A DNA stretch of 64,000 bases from Methanomassiliicoccus sp. (GTDB lineage: Archaea > Thermoplasmatota > Thermoplasmata > Methanomassiliicoccales > Methanomassiliicoccaceae), in assembly GCA_012719175.1 (NCBI GenBank), contig JAAYAX010000004.1:186001-250000 (forward strand), in the 5' to 3' direction. Below are positions 24,529-33,743 of the stretch, piece after piece; position 1 is the stretch's first letter, and the number at the start of each line of letters is the position of its first letter. Both the position numbers and the translations under genes were made by a program. The notes under the pieces are model-generated. The model ran no database searches. It worked only from the letters and a program-made list of their open reading frames with translations, and was not told the origin of the DNA.

Positions 24529-25132
24529 TCACTTCCCTAGCTCATGCCCGATTTAACAGAGGTCATGGTAATCGGGTATCGTGCCTTCATACCCCGCCAG
24601 TTTTTTTTTACGATGACGTCAGGATTACCATTTTGATCAAATGCTTTCGAAATCGATGGTCAGGTTAATACCGGTAAACCGGCATGAACTTTTTCGATCC
24701 CTTATACGCCATACCTGATGTATCGTCTAGATAGATTTTAGGGAACCTTCAGGCCTTGATCCTAACCTATTTGATCTTCCCTATATTTTATGATAAATTT
24801 TTATTCCACGGTTAGATTCTATCCATCATAAGGTTCGTTTTGGATACCTCTAAAGCTCAGCGGAATCTACGATATGATCACCTACGATCAACATTGGGGG
24901 CGTTCTGTCCCAATCTATCCTGTTTGTGTTTAGAGAAGCGTACATGAATGAGGGGATAATGCCTCGTCAACCTTCATTAGAGATATCTTCAAAGCCCATG
25001 AGTCAGTGTTGGATCGGTCCTAGCAGGGCATAATGTGTTTATTTTAAATATATTTTATATAATGTGAAGAAAGAAATGGAAAATTTACATTATTTAGATT
25101 GTCCATATCTCGGTTAGAGAGGATTGAGACAG
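24529..25132. other. AT-rich region without recognised genes
   Basis: The stretch is A/T-rich, with long T and A runs (for example TTTTTTTTA at 24601) and no frame of coding character. TTTAAATATATTTTATATAATG at about 25040-25062 contains several TATA-like sites, one of which may serve the small gene at 25133. Confidence 0.4.
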
Positions 25133-25369
25133 ATGTACTATAAAAAATACCGTGAGGCGGTCGAGGCCTTGAAGGCTTCAGTCGGGGATGATGTTCTATA
25201 CAACGATGGGTCAACGGACTGGAAATTGAGCAACCTGCTGAGTTCCATCGACGATGATGCTAGGGAATTAAGCGCCGGCGGTTACTTTGTCGATGAAGGG
25301 GGCATTAGTGAAAGGAGCGTTCATGGTGGTTTTCGCGGCCGCCGGATACTAAAGGTAAAAACGGATTAA
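25133..25369 (+). CDS. Small hypothetical protein (78 aa)
   Basis: It begins MYYKKYREAVEALKASVGDD and has a charged, partly helical composition with a glycine/arginine-rich C-terminus (VHGGFRGRRILKVKTD). A TTG three codons upstream is an alternative start. No membrane segment, metal motif or known domain is visible. It stands alone in a gene-poor stretch. Confidence 0.45.
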   Translation: MYYKKYREAVEALKASVGDDVLYNDGSTDWKLSNLLSSIDDDARELSAGGYFVDEGGISERSVHGGFRGRRILKVKTD

Positions 25370-26026
25370 GCGTAGCTCAAACAGTAATTTAGGGTGGCGA
25401 GAACCGGCATCCAACAGATATTGACAACGAGGGACTGACCCCACGTTTGGTTCAAGGGAAGGACTGTTTGGAAGCATACATTAGTTCATGATTTCCTCAC
25501 ATTCCACATCTTAAGCTGATCGTATGACGGTTTCAGTTGACCAAGGGGAAGGACCCTCGGGCTCATCAGTTCTCAATACCCCATGTTAAGCCATGAGTCA
25601 GAGGTCTTTTTCAAACCCAAGAGGAGAAAATTTTCATTTCTTGATCTATATTTTTCGGGGCGTCCGGCCGACCTCCGTTCTTTTTCGTGGCAGTCGCAAG
25701 TGGTGAATTCATAAATATTAAGATGTAAATAATTATAGGTCTGCTTTAAAAAGGATTGCATTCATTTGCATGCCCTTATTCCATGGTATGAGTTCTACCA
25801 GAGTCTTTACGGGTAGAAGTCTGTGTGAGATGGAAGAGGGTAGGTGTCGACCGTCCGCGTTGATAGATAATATTAATTAAGCTCTGATTTATGTCCCCCC
25901 GTGCAGCAGAGTGCCATGCTCTTTGACAACCAGTCTCTTCTTCCGGTCAAAGTAGCGGTATCTGTCGTATGACTGAGGCGCCCTGTCCTTAACGGGTGTC
26001 CTCGCCGATCGTTGGAGGGTGAAATC
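25370..26026. other. Gene-poor spacer
   Basis: Several frames of 60-90 codons exist on the minus strand but none has a ribosome site or protein-like composition. GATAATATTAATTAAG at about 25866-25881 is a likely promoter for the plus-strand genes that follow. Confidence 0.35.
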
Positions 26027-26191
26027 ATGGAATACCACATGGTTAGTGAAATCAAGGTCTCTGAAAAAATGGCATTGGTAGTGCGATTGAGGTCAATCAT
26101 AAATGAAGGTCCGCATGGATGGCAGGGTGCCACGACCATCAAAGAACGACCTAGAACAACACCATGGAAGGAGGATGTCTTATGCAGATAG
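26027..26191 (+). CDS. Possible small upstream ORF of acetyl-CoA synthetase (54 aa)
   Basis: A strong Shine-Dalgarno (GGAGG at 26013-26017) stands 9 nt ahead of ATG 26027. The 54-residue frame (MEYHMVSEIKVSEKMALVV..., ending DVLCR) stops 10 nt inside the acetyl-CoA synthetase gene, whose own GGAGG is contained within it. The arrangement suits translational coupling or leader control of the ligase. The peptide matches no family I know. The overlap could also be fortuitous. Confidence 0.4.
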   Translation: MEYHMVSEIKVSEKMALVVRLRSIINEGPHGWQGATTIKERPRTTPWKEDVLCR

Positions 26192-27963
26192 ACGAGAGCG
26201 GGGATGAGAGCACGCGTTCCCCGGACGAGGCGACCATCAGCCGTCTGACCGAGGTCCTTCCGGCGGTCACCCCGGGAAATCTCGAGGATTATGAGAAGGG
26301 ATGCTGTGAGTCCAACTGGACCTCTGTTTACAAGGAGTTTGGTTGGTCCAATAGCGGATCCTACAATGTTGCGGTTGAGTGCCTAGACCGTCATGCTCAT
26401 AACTGGAGGAAGAACAAGATCGCCCTGTTCTCAGTGACAGCGAACGGGGAGACGATGAAATACACCTTCAGGGAGATGTCCCAGCTCACCAGCAGATTCG
26501 CCGATGGCCTGATGAGATTGGGTGCCGTGAAGGGCGATCGCATTCTCGTTTACCTTGACCGCACGTCCGAGCTGTACATGGCAGTGCTGGGCATCGTCAA
26601 GATGGGGGGTATCGTGGGACCCCTGTTCTCGGCCCTGGGGCCGGAAGCGGTCAAGGACCGAGCCCTGGACTGCAGCGCCAAGTACTTCGTCACCTCACCG
26701 TATCTCTACAAGAGGTTGGAGCCCATCCGCGATGAGCTAGTGGATGTTGAAAAGTTCATCATTGTGGGCAACGACTCCGACCTGAAGGATAGGACGGTGT
26801 CCTTCGACGATGTGATGGCCCAGGGCGATCCACGCTTCCGGGCCATGGGCATGAGCCCGGCCGACCCATACATCATACACTACACCTCTGGGTCGACGGG
26901 TAAGCCCAAAGGGGTCATGCTGGGCCAGAAGGCCCTGGTCCAACAGTGGTTCACATCCAAGAACGTCCTGGACCTTCGGGATGATGATGTCTACTGGTGC
27001 ACCGCCGATCCTGGATGGGTCACGGGGACATCATACGGGATATTCGGCCCTTGGAGCCTGGGGACCTCCCTGATATCGTTCGAGGGTCGGTTCGACCCCG
27101 GGAGGTGGTATTCCATCCTGCAGGACTTCGGGGTCAACGTCTGGTATACTGCCCCCACAGCACTGAGGATGCTGATGAGGGCCGGTGATGAGCTGGTCAA
27201 GCAGTACGACCTTTCAGCCCTGAGGCATGTGTGCTCGATCGGCGAGCCGTTGAACGCCGAGGTGGTCCGCTGGGGGAACAAGGTCCTGGAGAGACGCATC
27301 CACGATACCTGGTTCCAGACGGAGACGGGTGCCATCATGATCAGCAACTACCCCTGCATGGCCATCAAGCCCGGCTCTATGGGCAAGCCTATACCGGGAG
27401 TGCAAGTGGGGATCGTCGATGAGGAAGGCAACGAGGTCGAGCCTGGTCAGGAAGGGTTCCTGGCGATACGGCCGGGGTGGCCATCCATGATGCTGGGGAT
27501 ATGGCGTAACACATCGAGGTTCAAGGAGTACTTCAACGTTCCTGGCTGGTACATCTCCGGTGACCAGGCCTACAAGGACAACGAGGGATACTTCTGGTTC
27601 CTGGGCCGTGCGGACGATGTCATCAAGACCTCCGGCGAGAGGTTGGGGCCGTTCGAGGTGGAGTCCGCTCTGATCGAGCACCCGGCCGTGGCCGAGGCCG
27701 GTGTCATCGGCAAGCCGGACGAGCTGCGAGGCGAGATCGTGAAGGCGTTCATCACCCTTCGTCCAGGGCACCGGCCCACAAAGGAGCTTAACGACGATAT
27801 CACACAGTTCGTCAAAGCCCGTCTGGCATACTATGCCTACCCCCGGGAGATCGAGTTCGTGGAGAAGCTCCCCAAGACCCGTTCCGGCAAGATCATGAGG
27901 CGGGTGCTCAAGGCCATGGAGCAGGGTCAACCGCTGGGGGACCTGTCGACGTTGGAGGACTGA
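26182..27963 (+). CDS. acs: AMP-forming acetyl-CoA synthetase (acyl-CoA ligase)
   Basis: It activates acetate, or a similar short acid, with ATP and CoA. The protein (593 aa from this start) has the P-loop-like YTSGSTGKPKGVM near residue 235, the ACS signature region CTADPGWVTGTSYGIFGP, DTWFQTETGA, GWYISGDQAY, the hinge FLGRADDVIKTSGERLGPFE, and the catalytic lysine motif KTRSGKIMRR near the C-terminus, which acetylation normally controls. AGGAGGATGTCTT directly precedes ATG 26182; the frame is open from 26164. The acetate-transporter-like and CODH genes lie further along the window. Confidence 0.9.
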   Translation: MQIDESGDESTRSPDEATISRLTEVLPAVTPGNLEDYEKGCCESNWTSVYKEFGWSNSGSYNVAVECLDRHAHNWRKNKIALFSVTANGETMKYTFREMSQLTSRFADGLMRLGAVKGDRILVYLDRTSELYMAVLGIVKMGGIVGPLFSALGPEAVKDRALDCSAKYFVTSPYLYKRLEPIRDELVDVEKFIIVGNDSDLKDRTVSFDDVMAQGDPRFRAMGMSPADPYIIHYTSGSTGKPKGVMLGQKALVQQWFTSKNVLDLRDDDVYWCTADPGWVTGTSYGIFGPWSLGTSLISFEGRFDPGRWYSILQDFGVNVWYTAPTALRMLMRAGDELVKQYDLSALRHVCSIGEPLNAEVVRWGNKVLERRIHDTWFQTETGAIMISNYPCMAIKPGSMGKPIPGVQVGIVDEEGNEVEPGQEGFLAIRPGWPSMMLGIWRNTSRFKEYFNVPGWYISGDQAYKDNEGYFWFLGRADDVIKTSGERLGPFEVESALIEHPAVAEAGVIGKPDELRGEIVKAFITLRPGHRPTKELNDDITQFVKARLAYYAYPREIEFVEKLPKTRSGKIMRRVLKAMEQGQPLGDLSTLED

Positions 27964-28162
27964 GGAGAGGTCCTGATCTCCCCAATGGGCGACTATGGGG
28001 GGCGGCCCTGGGCAAGATGGTCTACCAAGAGGGCGCTGGACGTACTGGTATGATGCTAATAAGAACATCCAGCTCCAGGTTTGGCCTTGAGGCAGGTAAG
28101 GCCCCAGGAAAGCGGCCCCCAGCCCCACCTATTCAGGAGGCAACGGCCAAGGGAGAATACCG

Positions 28163-28318
28163 TCAGTTAGCGGGCCTCAGTGGCTGGCGGTCGTGTTCCA
28201 CTTTCTCCATCCTCTCAAGGAACTCCAAAGCCTCCTCTTTCCTCGCTAGACGAGCCGTCCTAAACGGAAGACGGCCTCTGTTCGTATCATTGGACCAGGC
28301 GCATATGTCCCTGGGCAT
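28163..28318 (-). CDS. Small basic hypothetical protein (51 aa)
   Basis: The frame reads MPRDICAWSNDTNRGRLPFR at the start and RKEEALEFLERMEKVEH near the end, a charged amphipathic helix with natural codon use. AAGGTAGG precedes the ATG at 28318. It lies 157 nt downstream of the tail-tube-like gene on the same strand, so the two may be cotranscribed. No family is recognised. Confidence 0.4.
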   Translation of the reverse strand: MPRDICAWSNDTNRGRLPFRTARLARKEEALEFLERMEKVEHDRQPLRPAN

Positions 28319-28474
28319 GGCCTACCTTTTCTGTTGAAGATAGTCGATGGATCGAGCACATCTCTATCGGCTAAGTGCCATAAGGTCTACCTGAGGAGTC
28401 TCGATGCCGGGAGGTTGTGATGAACTTGGGACACATTGGAAAAAGCATAGGATAGAGGTTCTAGCTATGATGTA

Positions 28475-28939
28475 TCATTCCTCGATCATAAGGCCCTTGG
28501 TCTCCAGGACCAGCTCCTCCATGCCCATCTTCCCAGCGTTCGCGTCCAACCCCGGCTGGATGATGAGGTCTATTGGTAAGCAGTTGATGAGGGAATAGCT
28601 TGCCAGTACCTCTCCTTTCTCATCGACTATCTTGATCTCGATGTCCTTACGGGCCTCACCTTCGTTGCATGTCGGGTCCCTAGTGGACTCGAACCACTCC
28701 CAGAAAGCCTGATCGGCATCCTTGCCTCGTTTAATGACGACCTGGAACCCCTTGCTCTGGCCCATAAATAACCTGTCCGGAGATGGAAGCTTCTTCCTCG
28801 ATGGTAACAGCGGTCCGGGGACATTTCCCGATTGCAGTACCTTGACCACTCCGTACACCTCCTTTCCATCCCAGCACACGATGAGCCGGTGGCCCTTCTT
28901 GATCAAAATATGCTTCCCGTTCAAGAATAATTCTGGCAT
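28475..28939 (-). CDS. Phage tail-tube-like protein (T4 gp19 family candidate)
   Basis: The 154-aa protein follows the gp19 plan: N-terminal strand region HRLIVCWDGKEVYGVVKVL, the middle FQVVIKRGKDADQAFWEWFE, then RKDIEIKIVDEKGEVLASY, and the end MGMEELVLETKGL. This is the same order of strand, helix and Glu-Leu-Val-Leu terminus as tail tube and Hcp-like proteins of contractile systems. The ATG at 28939 (MPELFLNGK) is preferred to the longer frame from 28981. No sheath, baseplate or AAA chaperone is nearby, so it is an orphan. It could be a domesticated remnant or another beta-barrel protein. Confidence 0.5.
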   Translation of the reverse strand: MPELFLNGKHILIKKGHRLIVCWDGKEVYGVVKVLQSGNVPGPLLPSRKKLPSPDRLFMGQSKGFQVVIKRGKDADQAFWEWFESTRDPTCNEGEARKDIEIKIVDEKGEVLASYSLINCLPIDLIIQPGLDANAGKMGMEELVLETKGLMIEE

Positions 28940-29125
28940 GGTGAAACCCCCGGTGGTCGCATCATCTGTTCTGAAAGGCATGGAGGCGAGTTACCGCTCC
29001 GGCGATCATGCGTGCGGAGGCCTACTATCCTCACCTTCTTCGACAGGGACCGTTCTCCTTTCGTCAACAAGCTTCCTTTCTTCTCCCTTCCTCCTGTTCT
29101 CAATCTAAGGCCTGAGCGTTATTAT

Positions 29126-29190
29126 GACCGACCGGGGAGGCCGCGTACTGCGGCCTTTTCACACGCATCCAGTTGTGTGCCCGGTCGGTC
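29126..29190. ncRNA. Perfect three-way-junction palindrome (structured RNA or DNA element)
   Basis: Outer stem P1: 29126-29136 GACCGACCGGG pairs with 29180-29190 CCCGGTCGGTC over 11 perfect bp. Inside, P2 is 29138-29144 AGGCCGC with 29150-29156 GCGGCCT (loop GTACT), followed by TTT, and P3 is 29160-29164 CACAC with 29175-29179 GTGTG (10-nt loop), stacking on P1. No protein frame covers it. It could be a small RNA, an mRNA leader of the antiporter 434 nt downstream, a terminator, or a recombination site. From 29191 to 29623 the DNA is AT-rich with no other gene seen. Confidence 0.55.
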
Positions 29191-29623
29191 GAGGGCGGGT
29201 GGTTTTTATTTCGGTAGTTCTGACCTGTGAGGACGGACCCCGCAACCTCTGATGATTTGATTGCAGGAATTAGTTAATAAATATTTCTAACATAATAAAT
29301 TTGAAAAAATATTTAATTGAATGAACGCCAACGGAGAATGAGAGGGACGTCCTGACAATAGGTCAGTGGATAGAATGGCTTCTTGAATTACGGTCTTCAT
29401 TCCCAGGTTGGTGGATGGTCGCGAAAAATGTGATCATCTCACTACCAAGGAAAAATAAGGCTCACTTTTTTATCATGGTTTGAGCCTTTGTATAGATGGC
29501 GTGGAATTCACACGCCGACTTATTGATGGCCTGTCCTTCTGGAGTAAAGGGCGGACCTGTTTGTGATCAGCAATATGAGCGGAGAGACATGAGGGAAGCA
29601 ACTTCAGGGAGTAACTACAGCAG

Positions 29624-31393
29624 ATGAGTGCGGATGTCAGGGTCGTCGTTGACATGGCTCTCCTGCTGGGCCTGTCAGGTGTTTTGTCCATCATCTTCGT
29701 CAAGCTGAAGATGCCGCCCATCATTGGCTACCTGGGTGCAGGCATAGTCCTTGGCCCGTCCATGCTTCCTGAGCTGTGGGTGGAAGGGAACACCGTTTCT
29801 CTGCTGTCCAACATCGGCATCGTGCTGCTCATGTTCTACATCGGCCTGGAGACGGACCTTCGCAAGCTCAAGGCCACTGGATCGAAGCTGCTGTTCATCG
29901 TGTGCCTGCAGATGCCCCTGGTGGTGGCGATGGGCTATCTCACCGGCATCCTACTGGGCTTTAATTCGGTCCAATCCATCTTCCTGGGAGCGATCATATC
30001 GGGAACGAGCACGGCAGTGGTGGTGGGGGTCCTCTACGAGACTCGCCACATCGACAAGGATATGGCCAGGACCATAGTGAACATCACCATCTTCGAGGAT
30101 GTGGGCCAGGTCATCCTCCTGACCATGTTCTCGCCTCTCCTGGCCGGTGACTCCCCCGCCCTGGGATCCACCATCAACATGATCCTTGGTCTGATACTGT
30201 TCTTAAGCCTGGCCATCGTCTTCGGGACTGTACTGGTCCCGCGCCTGCTGAACTATATTGGAGGGAAGTTCTCCTCCGAGATCTTGCTTATCGTGGCGGT
30301 GGGACTGTGCTTCTCCTTGGCGGCCATATCCGCCGAGATGGGGTTATCCATCGCCATCGGGGCTTTCATCATGGGCATGATGATCTCTATCTCCAAGTAC
30401 AGTCCGAGACTGATGACGGAGGTGGAGCCACTGAAGGAGCTGTTCATGGCGGTGTTCTTCATCTCCATCGGACTGCAGATAAGCCCCCTCCATATCTGGG
30501 AGAACATAGTGCTGGCGATTATCATCGCCGTGGTGTTCATCATCAGCAAGGTCGCGACCATTTGGCTGGGCTGCTACCTGACCAACATGACCGCCAAGGA
30601 CAGCTTCCTGATCGCCACCAGCCTCATCGCCATGGGTGAGTTCGCTTTCATAATCTCTAAGGCGGCTTTCGATGCGGGTGTGGTGAACGAGGGGTTCTAC
30701 TCCGCGGTCATCGGCGCCGCCCTGATCACCATGGTGGCCATGCCGATCATCACCAAACGCCAGCTGAAGCTATTCGATCACATAGGGAAGCTCCTCCCCG
30801 AAAAGGTACGCTGCAGCCTCGCCCGGATCGACGATATCCATCAGACCATAGACTCGAAGAACTCGCGGACCCCTAATGCGGCCAGATCGGAGATCAAGAA
30901 GTATCTGTCGCTCATCTTTGTCGATATTCTTATTGCACTGGTGGTCATGATCATCTTCACGAACCTGGAGCGTTTCTCCGCACGCCTTTTTGACGCTCTA
31001 TCTGGCCTCTTGCTCCTCCCGAGCGAGCTGCTGATGATCGTCCTGATCGTCATCATGGCCCCCATCGTGTACAACATGTACTCCAATGTTCGGGCGATCG
31101 CCAGAGTGCTAACCAAGCAGGTCATGGAATCATCAAGAGGCTCCTGGATGAACGAAAGGGGCGTCTATCTCATGTTCGCCAACCTAGGCACCATCGCCTT
31201 GGTCCTCATCTTGCTGTTGATCCTCCTGCCCTTCATGCCCCAGGTGGTCTTCAGGCCAGTGGGGATAGCGCTGGTCGGCCTGGGAGCGATCCTCATACTG
31301 TACCTATCCTGGGACACCATAAAACGGGCCTACGATCGGTTCTGCCAGTTTATCGCCTCCGAACCGGAAAAGGAAGAGAAGGAGGGGCCTTAG
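29624..31393 (+). CDS. CPA2-family monovalent cation:proton antiporter
   Basis: The 589-aa protein has 12-13 transmembrane helices in the first 385 residues with the CPA2/KefB motifs PPIIGYLGAGIVLGPSML, IGLETDLRKLK, and ISGTSTAVVVGVLYE, and FIMGMMISISKYSPR. It probably exchanges Na+ or K+ against H+. Instead of a RCK domain, the C-terminal 170 residues begin with a charged segment followed by three or four further membrane helices (about 445-570), an unusual extension. It is monocistronic in appearance. Confidence 0.85.
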   Translation: MSADVRVVVDMALLLGLSGVLSIIFVKLKMPPIIGYLGAGIVLGPSMLPELWVEGNTVSLLSNIGIVLLMFYIGLETDLRKLKATGSKLLFIVCLQMPLVVAMGYLTGILLGFNSVQSIFLGAIISGTSTAVVVGVLYETRHIDKDMARTIVNITIFEDVGQVILLTMFSPLLAGDSPALGSTINMILGLILFLSLAIVFGTVLVPRLLNYIGGKFSSEILLIVAVGLCFSLAAISAEMGLSIAIGAFIMGMMISISKYSPRLMTEVEPLKELFMAVFFISIGLQISPLHIWENIVLAIIIAVVFIISKVATIWLGCYLTNMTAKDSFLIATSLIAMGEFAFIISKAAFDAGVVNEGFYSAVIGAALITMVAMPIITKRQLKLFDHIGKLLPEKVRCSLARIDDIHQTIDSKNSRTPNAARSEIKKYLSLIFVDILIALVVMIIFTNLERFSARLFDALSGLLLLPSELLMIVLIVIMAPIVYNMYSNVRAIARVLTKQVMESSRGSWMNERGVYLMFANLGTIALVLILLLILLPFMPQVVFRPVGIALVGLGAILILYLSWDTIKRAYDRFCQFIASEPEKEEKEGP

Positions 31394-31544
31394 CGGCCTG
31401 TTACGCTTTTCGTATCCTGACTGATGGTTTATTATACTGCTCATGTAGGAAGGAAGGTGTCCGCACAACATCGCTGGAGACATCTATTATATCGTTGTCT
31501 GCCAATCTAGTGATGGTAGGGGAGAGTCAGTTACGATAAGGGCA

Positions 31545-32948
31545 TTGCTAGTCAATGACGACCAGGCGGTGTTGGAGACCGTCGCGGGTCTGTTGTCGGC
31601 GGAGGGTGACATCTCTGTCGATATCGCTCTGTCAGGAGAGGCCGCACTGGAGAAGCTAGCCACCGCTAAGTTCGATGCGGTCATTAGCGACTACTTGACC
31701 CCGCCGGCCATGAACGGGATAGATCTTCTGAGGAACGCCCGGGCCAGAGGGTACATGGGTCTTTTCCTCATGTTCACGGACAAGTGCGACGAGGCCCTGG
31801 CCCTGGACGCCATACTTAACGGCGCGGACCATTTCCTCCCCCGTTGCAACGGCTCGAGGACGGATGTGGCCTTGATCAGGTCGCTTATCCTGAGGCGGGT
31901 TCAGCGGTCCGAGGATGAGGGGGGCAGGCAGGACGCTGAGGCCTATCACTCCCTTCTCATGCGTTTACCTGACGGATTCGCCTACCATCAGGTCATCTAC
32001 GACAATGCGGGCGGATCACCGACCACCATGATAACTGATGCCAACGAGGCCTTCGAAAGGACGTTCCTTCCGTCGGGAGAGTCGGTTCTGGGCAGGGATG
32101 TTCGTGACCTTCTCAACGGCCAAGATATCTTCGAGAAGAGGTTGGCCATGGCCATCGACAATATCATCACCAGCGGCATGGAGGCGCGTTTCACCGAGAG
32201 GTCACCCGACCGGGAAAAATGGTTCTCTGTGGGAGTGTACATCTCCGAGCCTGGGCACTTCGTGACCATGCTCTCCGACGTGACCGCGCTGAAGGTGGCG
32301 GAGAGGGACCTGGAGCTCTATAAGCGGAAGATGAGGTTTATCGGCTCGCAGGTGCGGCATGACATCCTAAACCAACTGACCGCTCTCAATGGCTTTCTCT
32401 CCCTATCCCAGCTGAAGGTGGAGGACCGCTCGGTCATAGAGTTCCTCTCCAAGGCGGGGACGTCCGGTAACCGCATGCGCAGGATACTGGAACTGTCCCG
32501 GGAGTTCGAGCAGCTAGGCATGTCGCCACCGGTCTGGGTACCGGCCAGGTCGGCGGTGGATAAAGGGATGGAGCAGGTCCAGGGGGACCGCAATGCAGTG
32601 AAGGTAGATCTCGAAGGTCTGGAGATCTTCGCCGAACCGCGGGTGGACCTGGTGTTCCGCACGCTGGTGGACAACGCTTTCCTGCACGGTAAGGCCACAG
32701 AGGTCCACATCTATTCGGCGAAGGCCGGGGAGGAGCATAAGATAATATGCAAGGACAACGGGACTGGCATACCGCCGGAGAAGCGCAAGTTCCTGTTCGA
32801 TGATCGCCTCGATCACAGCCTCTTCCTGACCAAGGAGGCTCTGGCGATCACTGGCATTCGCATCGAAGAGACCTCTCAGGGAGGGGGGGCGTGCTTTGAG
32901 ATCATGGTGCCCCGGGGCTGTTTCAGGCTCACGTCCAAGCCTCAGTAG
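31545..32948 (+). CDS. Hybrid sensor: receiver, PAS and histidine kinase domains
   Basis: Residues 1-120 form a response-regulator receiver (VNDDQAV acidic pocket, phospho-acceptor Asp in FDAVISDYLTPP). Residues 135-255 are a PAS-type domain (DANEAFERTF...). From about 260 lies the kinase: phospho-accepting His in RHDILNQLTAL, N box VDNAFLHGK, and G box DNGTGIPPEKRK. This receiver-PAS-kinase order is frequent in methanogens. No ATG is in frame at the N-terminus; TTG 31545 is used, while a purine-rich GGGGAG at 31518-31525 hints that translation may begin slightly upstream. Confidence 0.8.
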   Translation: MLVNDDQAVLETVAGLLSAEGDISVDIALSGEAALEKLATAKFDAVISDYLTPPAMNGIDLLRNARARGYMGLFLMFTDKCDEALALDAILNGADHFLPRCNGSRTDVALIRSLILRRVQRSEDEGGRQDAEAYHSLLMRLPDGFAYHQVIYDNAGGSPTTMITDANEAFERTFLPSGESVLGRDVRDLLNGQDIFEKRLAMAIDNIITSGMEARFTERSPDREKWFSVGVYISEPGHFVTMLSDVTALKVAERDLELYKRKMRFIGSQVRHDILNQLTALNGFLSLSQLKVEDRSVIEFLSKAGTSGNRMRRILELSREFEQLGMSPPVWVPARSAVDKGMEQVQGDRNAVKVDLEGLEIFAEPRVDLVFRTLVDNAFLHGKATEVHIYSAKAGEEHKIICKDNGTGIPPEKRKFLFDDRLDHSLFLTKEALAITGIRIEETSQGGGACFEIMVPRGCFRLTSKPQ

Positions 32949-33006
32949 TATGCAGGATGTATGAGCTCAGGACCGTACATGTTACCTCGGGTGTGGCCTG
33001 CGGAGA

Positions 33007-33171
33007 TCACTCGTCCAGGGGCTCGAAGTCGGACTTGGGTGCACCGCACATTGGGCATACCCAGTCATCAGGCAGGCTCTCGAAGGGAGTCCCGGGGGGC
33101 AGATCGGACAAAGGCTCTCCGACCGCAGGGTCATATACATAGCCACATACTGTACAACGCCATTTTTTCAT
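33007..33171 (-). CDS. Rubredoxin
   Basis: This 54-aa protein is below the usual gene-call limit. It has the two CxxC knuckles that hold one iron: [12 protein letters not shown] near the N-terminus and [15 protein letters not shown] near the C-terminus, with PDDWVCP typical of rubredoxins. Its ATG overlaps the stop of the hemerythrin-like gene by 4 nt. Rubredoxins carry electrons to oxygen- and peroxide-detoxifying enzymes in anaerobes, consistent with the neighbour. Confidence 0.93.
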   Translation of the reverse strand: MKKWRCTVCGYVYDPAVGEPLSDLPPGTPFESLPDDWVCPMCGAPKSDFEPLDE

Positions 33172-33704
33172 CTTCTCTCTGCTCCTTGCACTAATTTCTC
33201 ATACTTCTCGTGGATGAGGCGACGGTCGAAGTCCGCGAACGCCTGCAGCATGACCTCACGCTCCTGAGGGTCCAGATATTTCATGGCCTGAGGAAAGAAC
33301 GACCTATCCTCCCGGTAAATATGATCTGGATAGTTTAGCACCAGTTCCGCGAGGATGCGCGAGATGCCTTCCGTCACCGTGCCGTCCCCCTTCCGGAGCC
33401 TTTCGTTCAGCTCCCGCAGCTCGCCCGTTAACTTCCGGGAATGCTCGTGGTCGGATACCAGCCTCTCCATGTCCGACCTCATGTCGGGGGTCAGAGGCTT
33501 ATCGGCCAGGGCACGGAACAGCAGCTCCTCCTCCTTTCCGTGATGGCATCTGTCGGCGTAGAAACTTAGGAAGTCGATGATATCATCATGGAGCCCGGGA
33601 TCGGGATCCTGCCCCCCATCGATCTTCTTCTGGTATTTGTCCATCACCGCGACCATTCTTTCGATCAGACGGTGTTCGATCATCAAGGGGCCTGCTGGTA
33701 GCAT
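33168..33704 (-). CDS. Hemerythrin-like (HHE) protein
   Basis: The 178-aa four-helix protein has the diiron ligand pattern: IEHRLIERM (first His), [13 protein letters not shown] (His and Glu), SDHEHSRKL (His), and [13 protein letters not shown] (His and Glu/Asp). Hemerythrin-like domains bind O2, NO or iron. The frame has two nearby starts (MLPAGPLM, 33704 or 33683). Rubredoxin follows with an overlapping start, so the pair is one operon, likely for oxygen or oxidative-stress defence. It resembles the gene at 61426. Confidence 0.85.
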   Translation of the reverse strand: MLPAGPLMIEHRLIERMVAVMDKYQKKIDGGQDPDPGLHDDIIDFLSFYADRCHHGKEEELLFRALADKPLTPDMRSDMERLVSDHEHSRKLTGELRELNERLRKGDGTVTEGISRILAELVLNYPDHIYREDRSFFPQAMKYLDPQEREVMLQAFADFDRRLIHEKYEKLVQGAERR

Positions 33705-33743
33705 CTGCGCAACAATTGTGTGCCCTAGATATTTGATGGTATC

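Noticed and set aside
25573-25761. 62-codon minus-strand frame
   Set aside because: No ribosome site, promoter or domain-like pattern; the region is AT-rich spacer.
25873-26142. 89-codon minus-strand frame
   Set aside because: It lies antisense to the better supported small plus-strand frame at 26027 and has no protein-like pattern.
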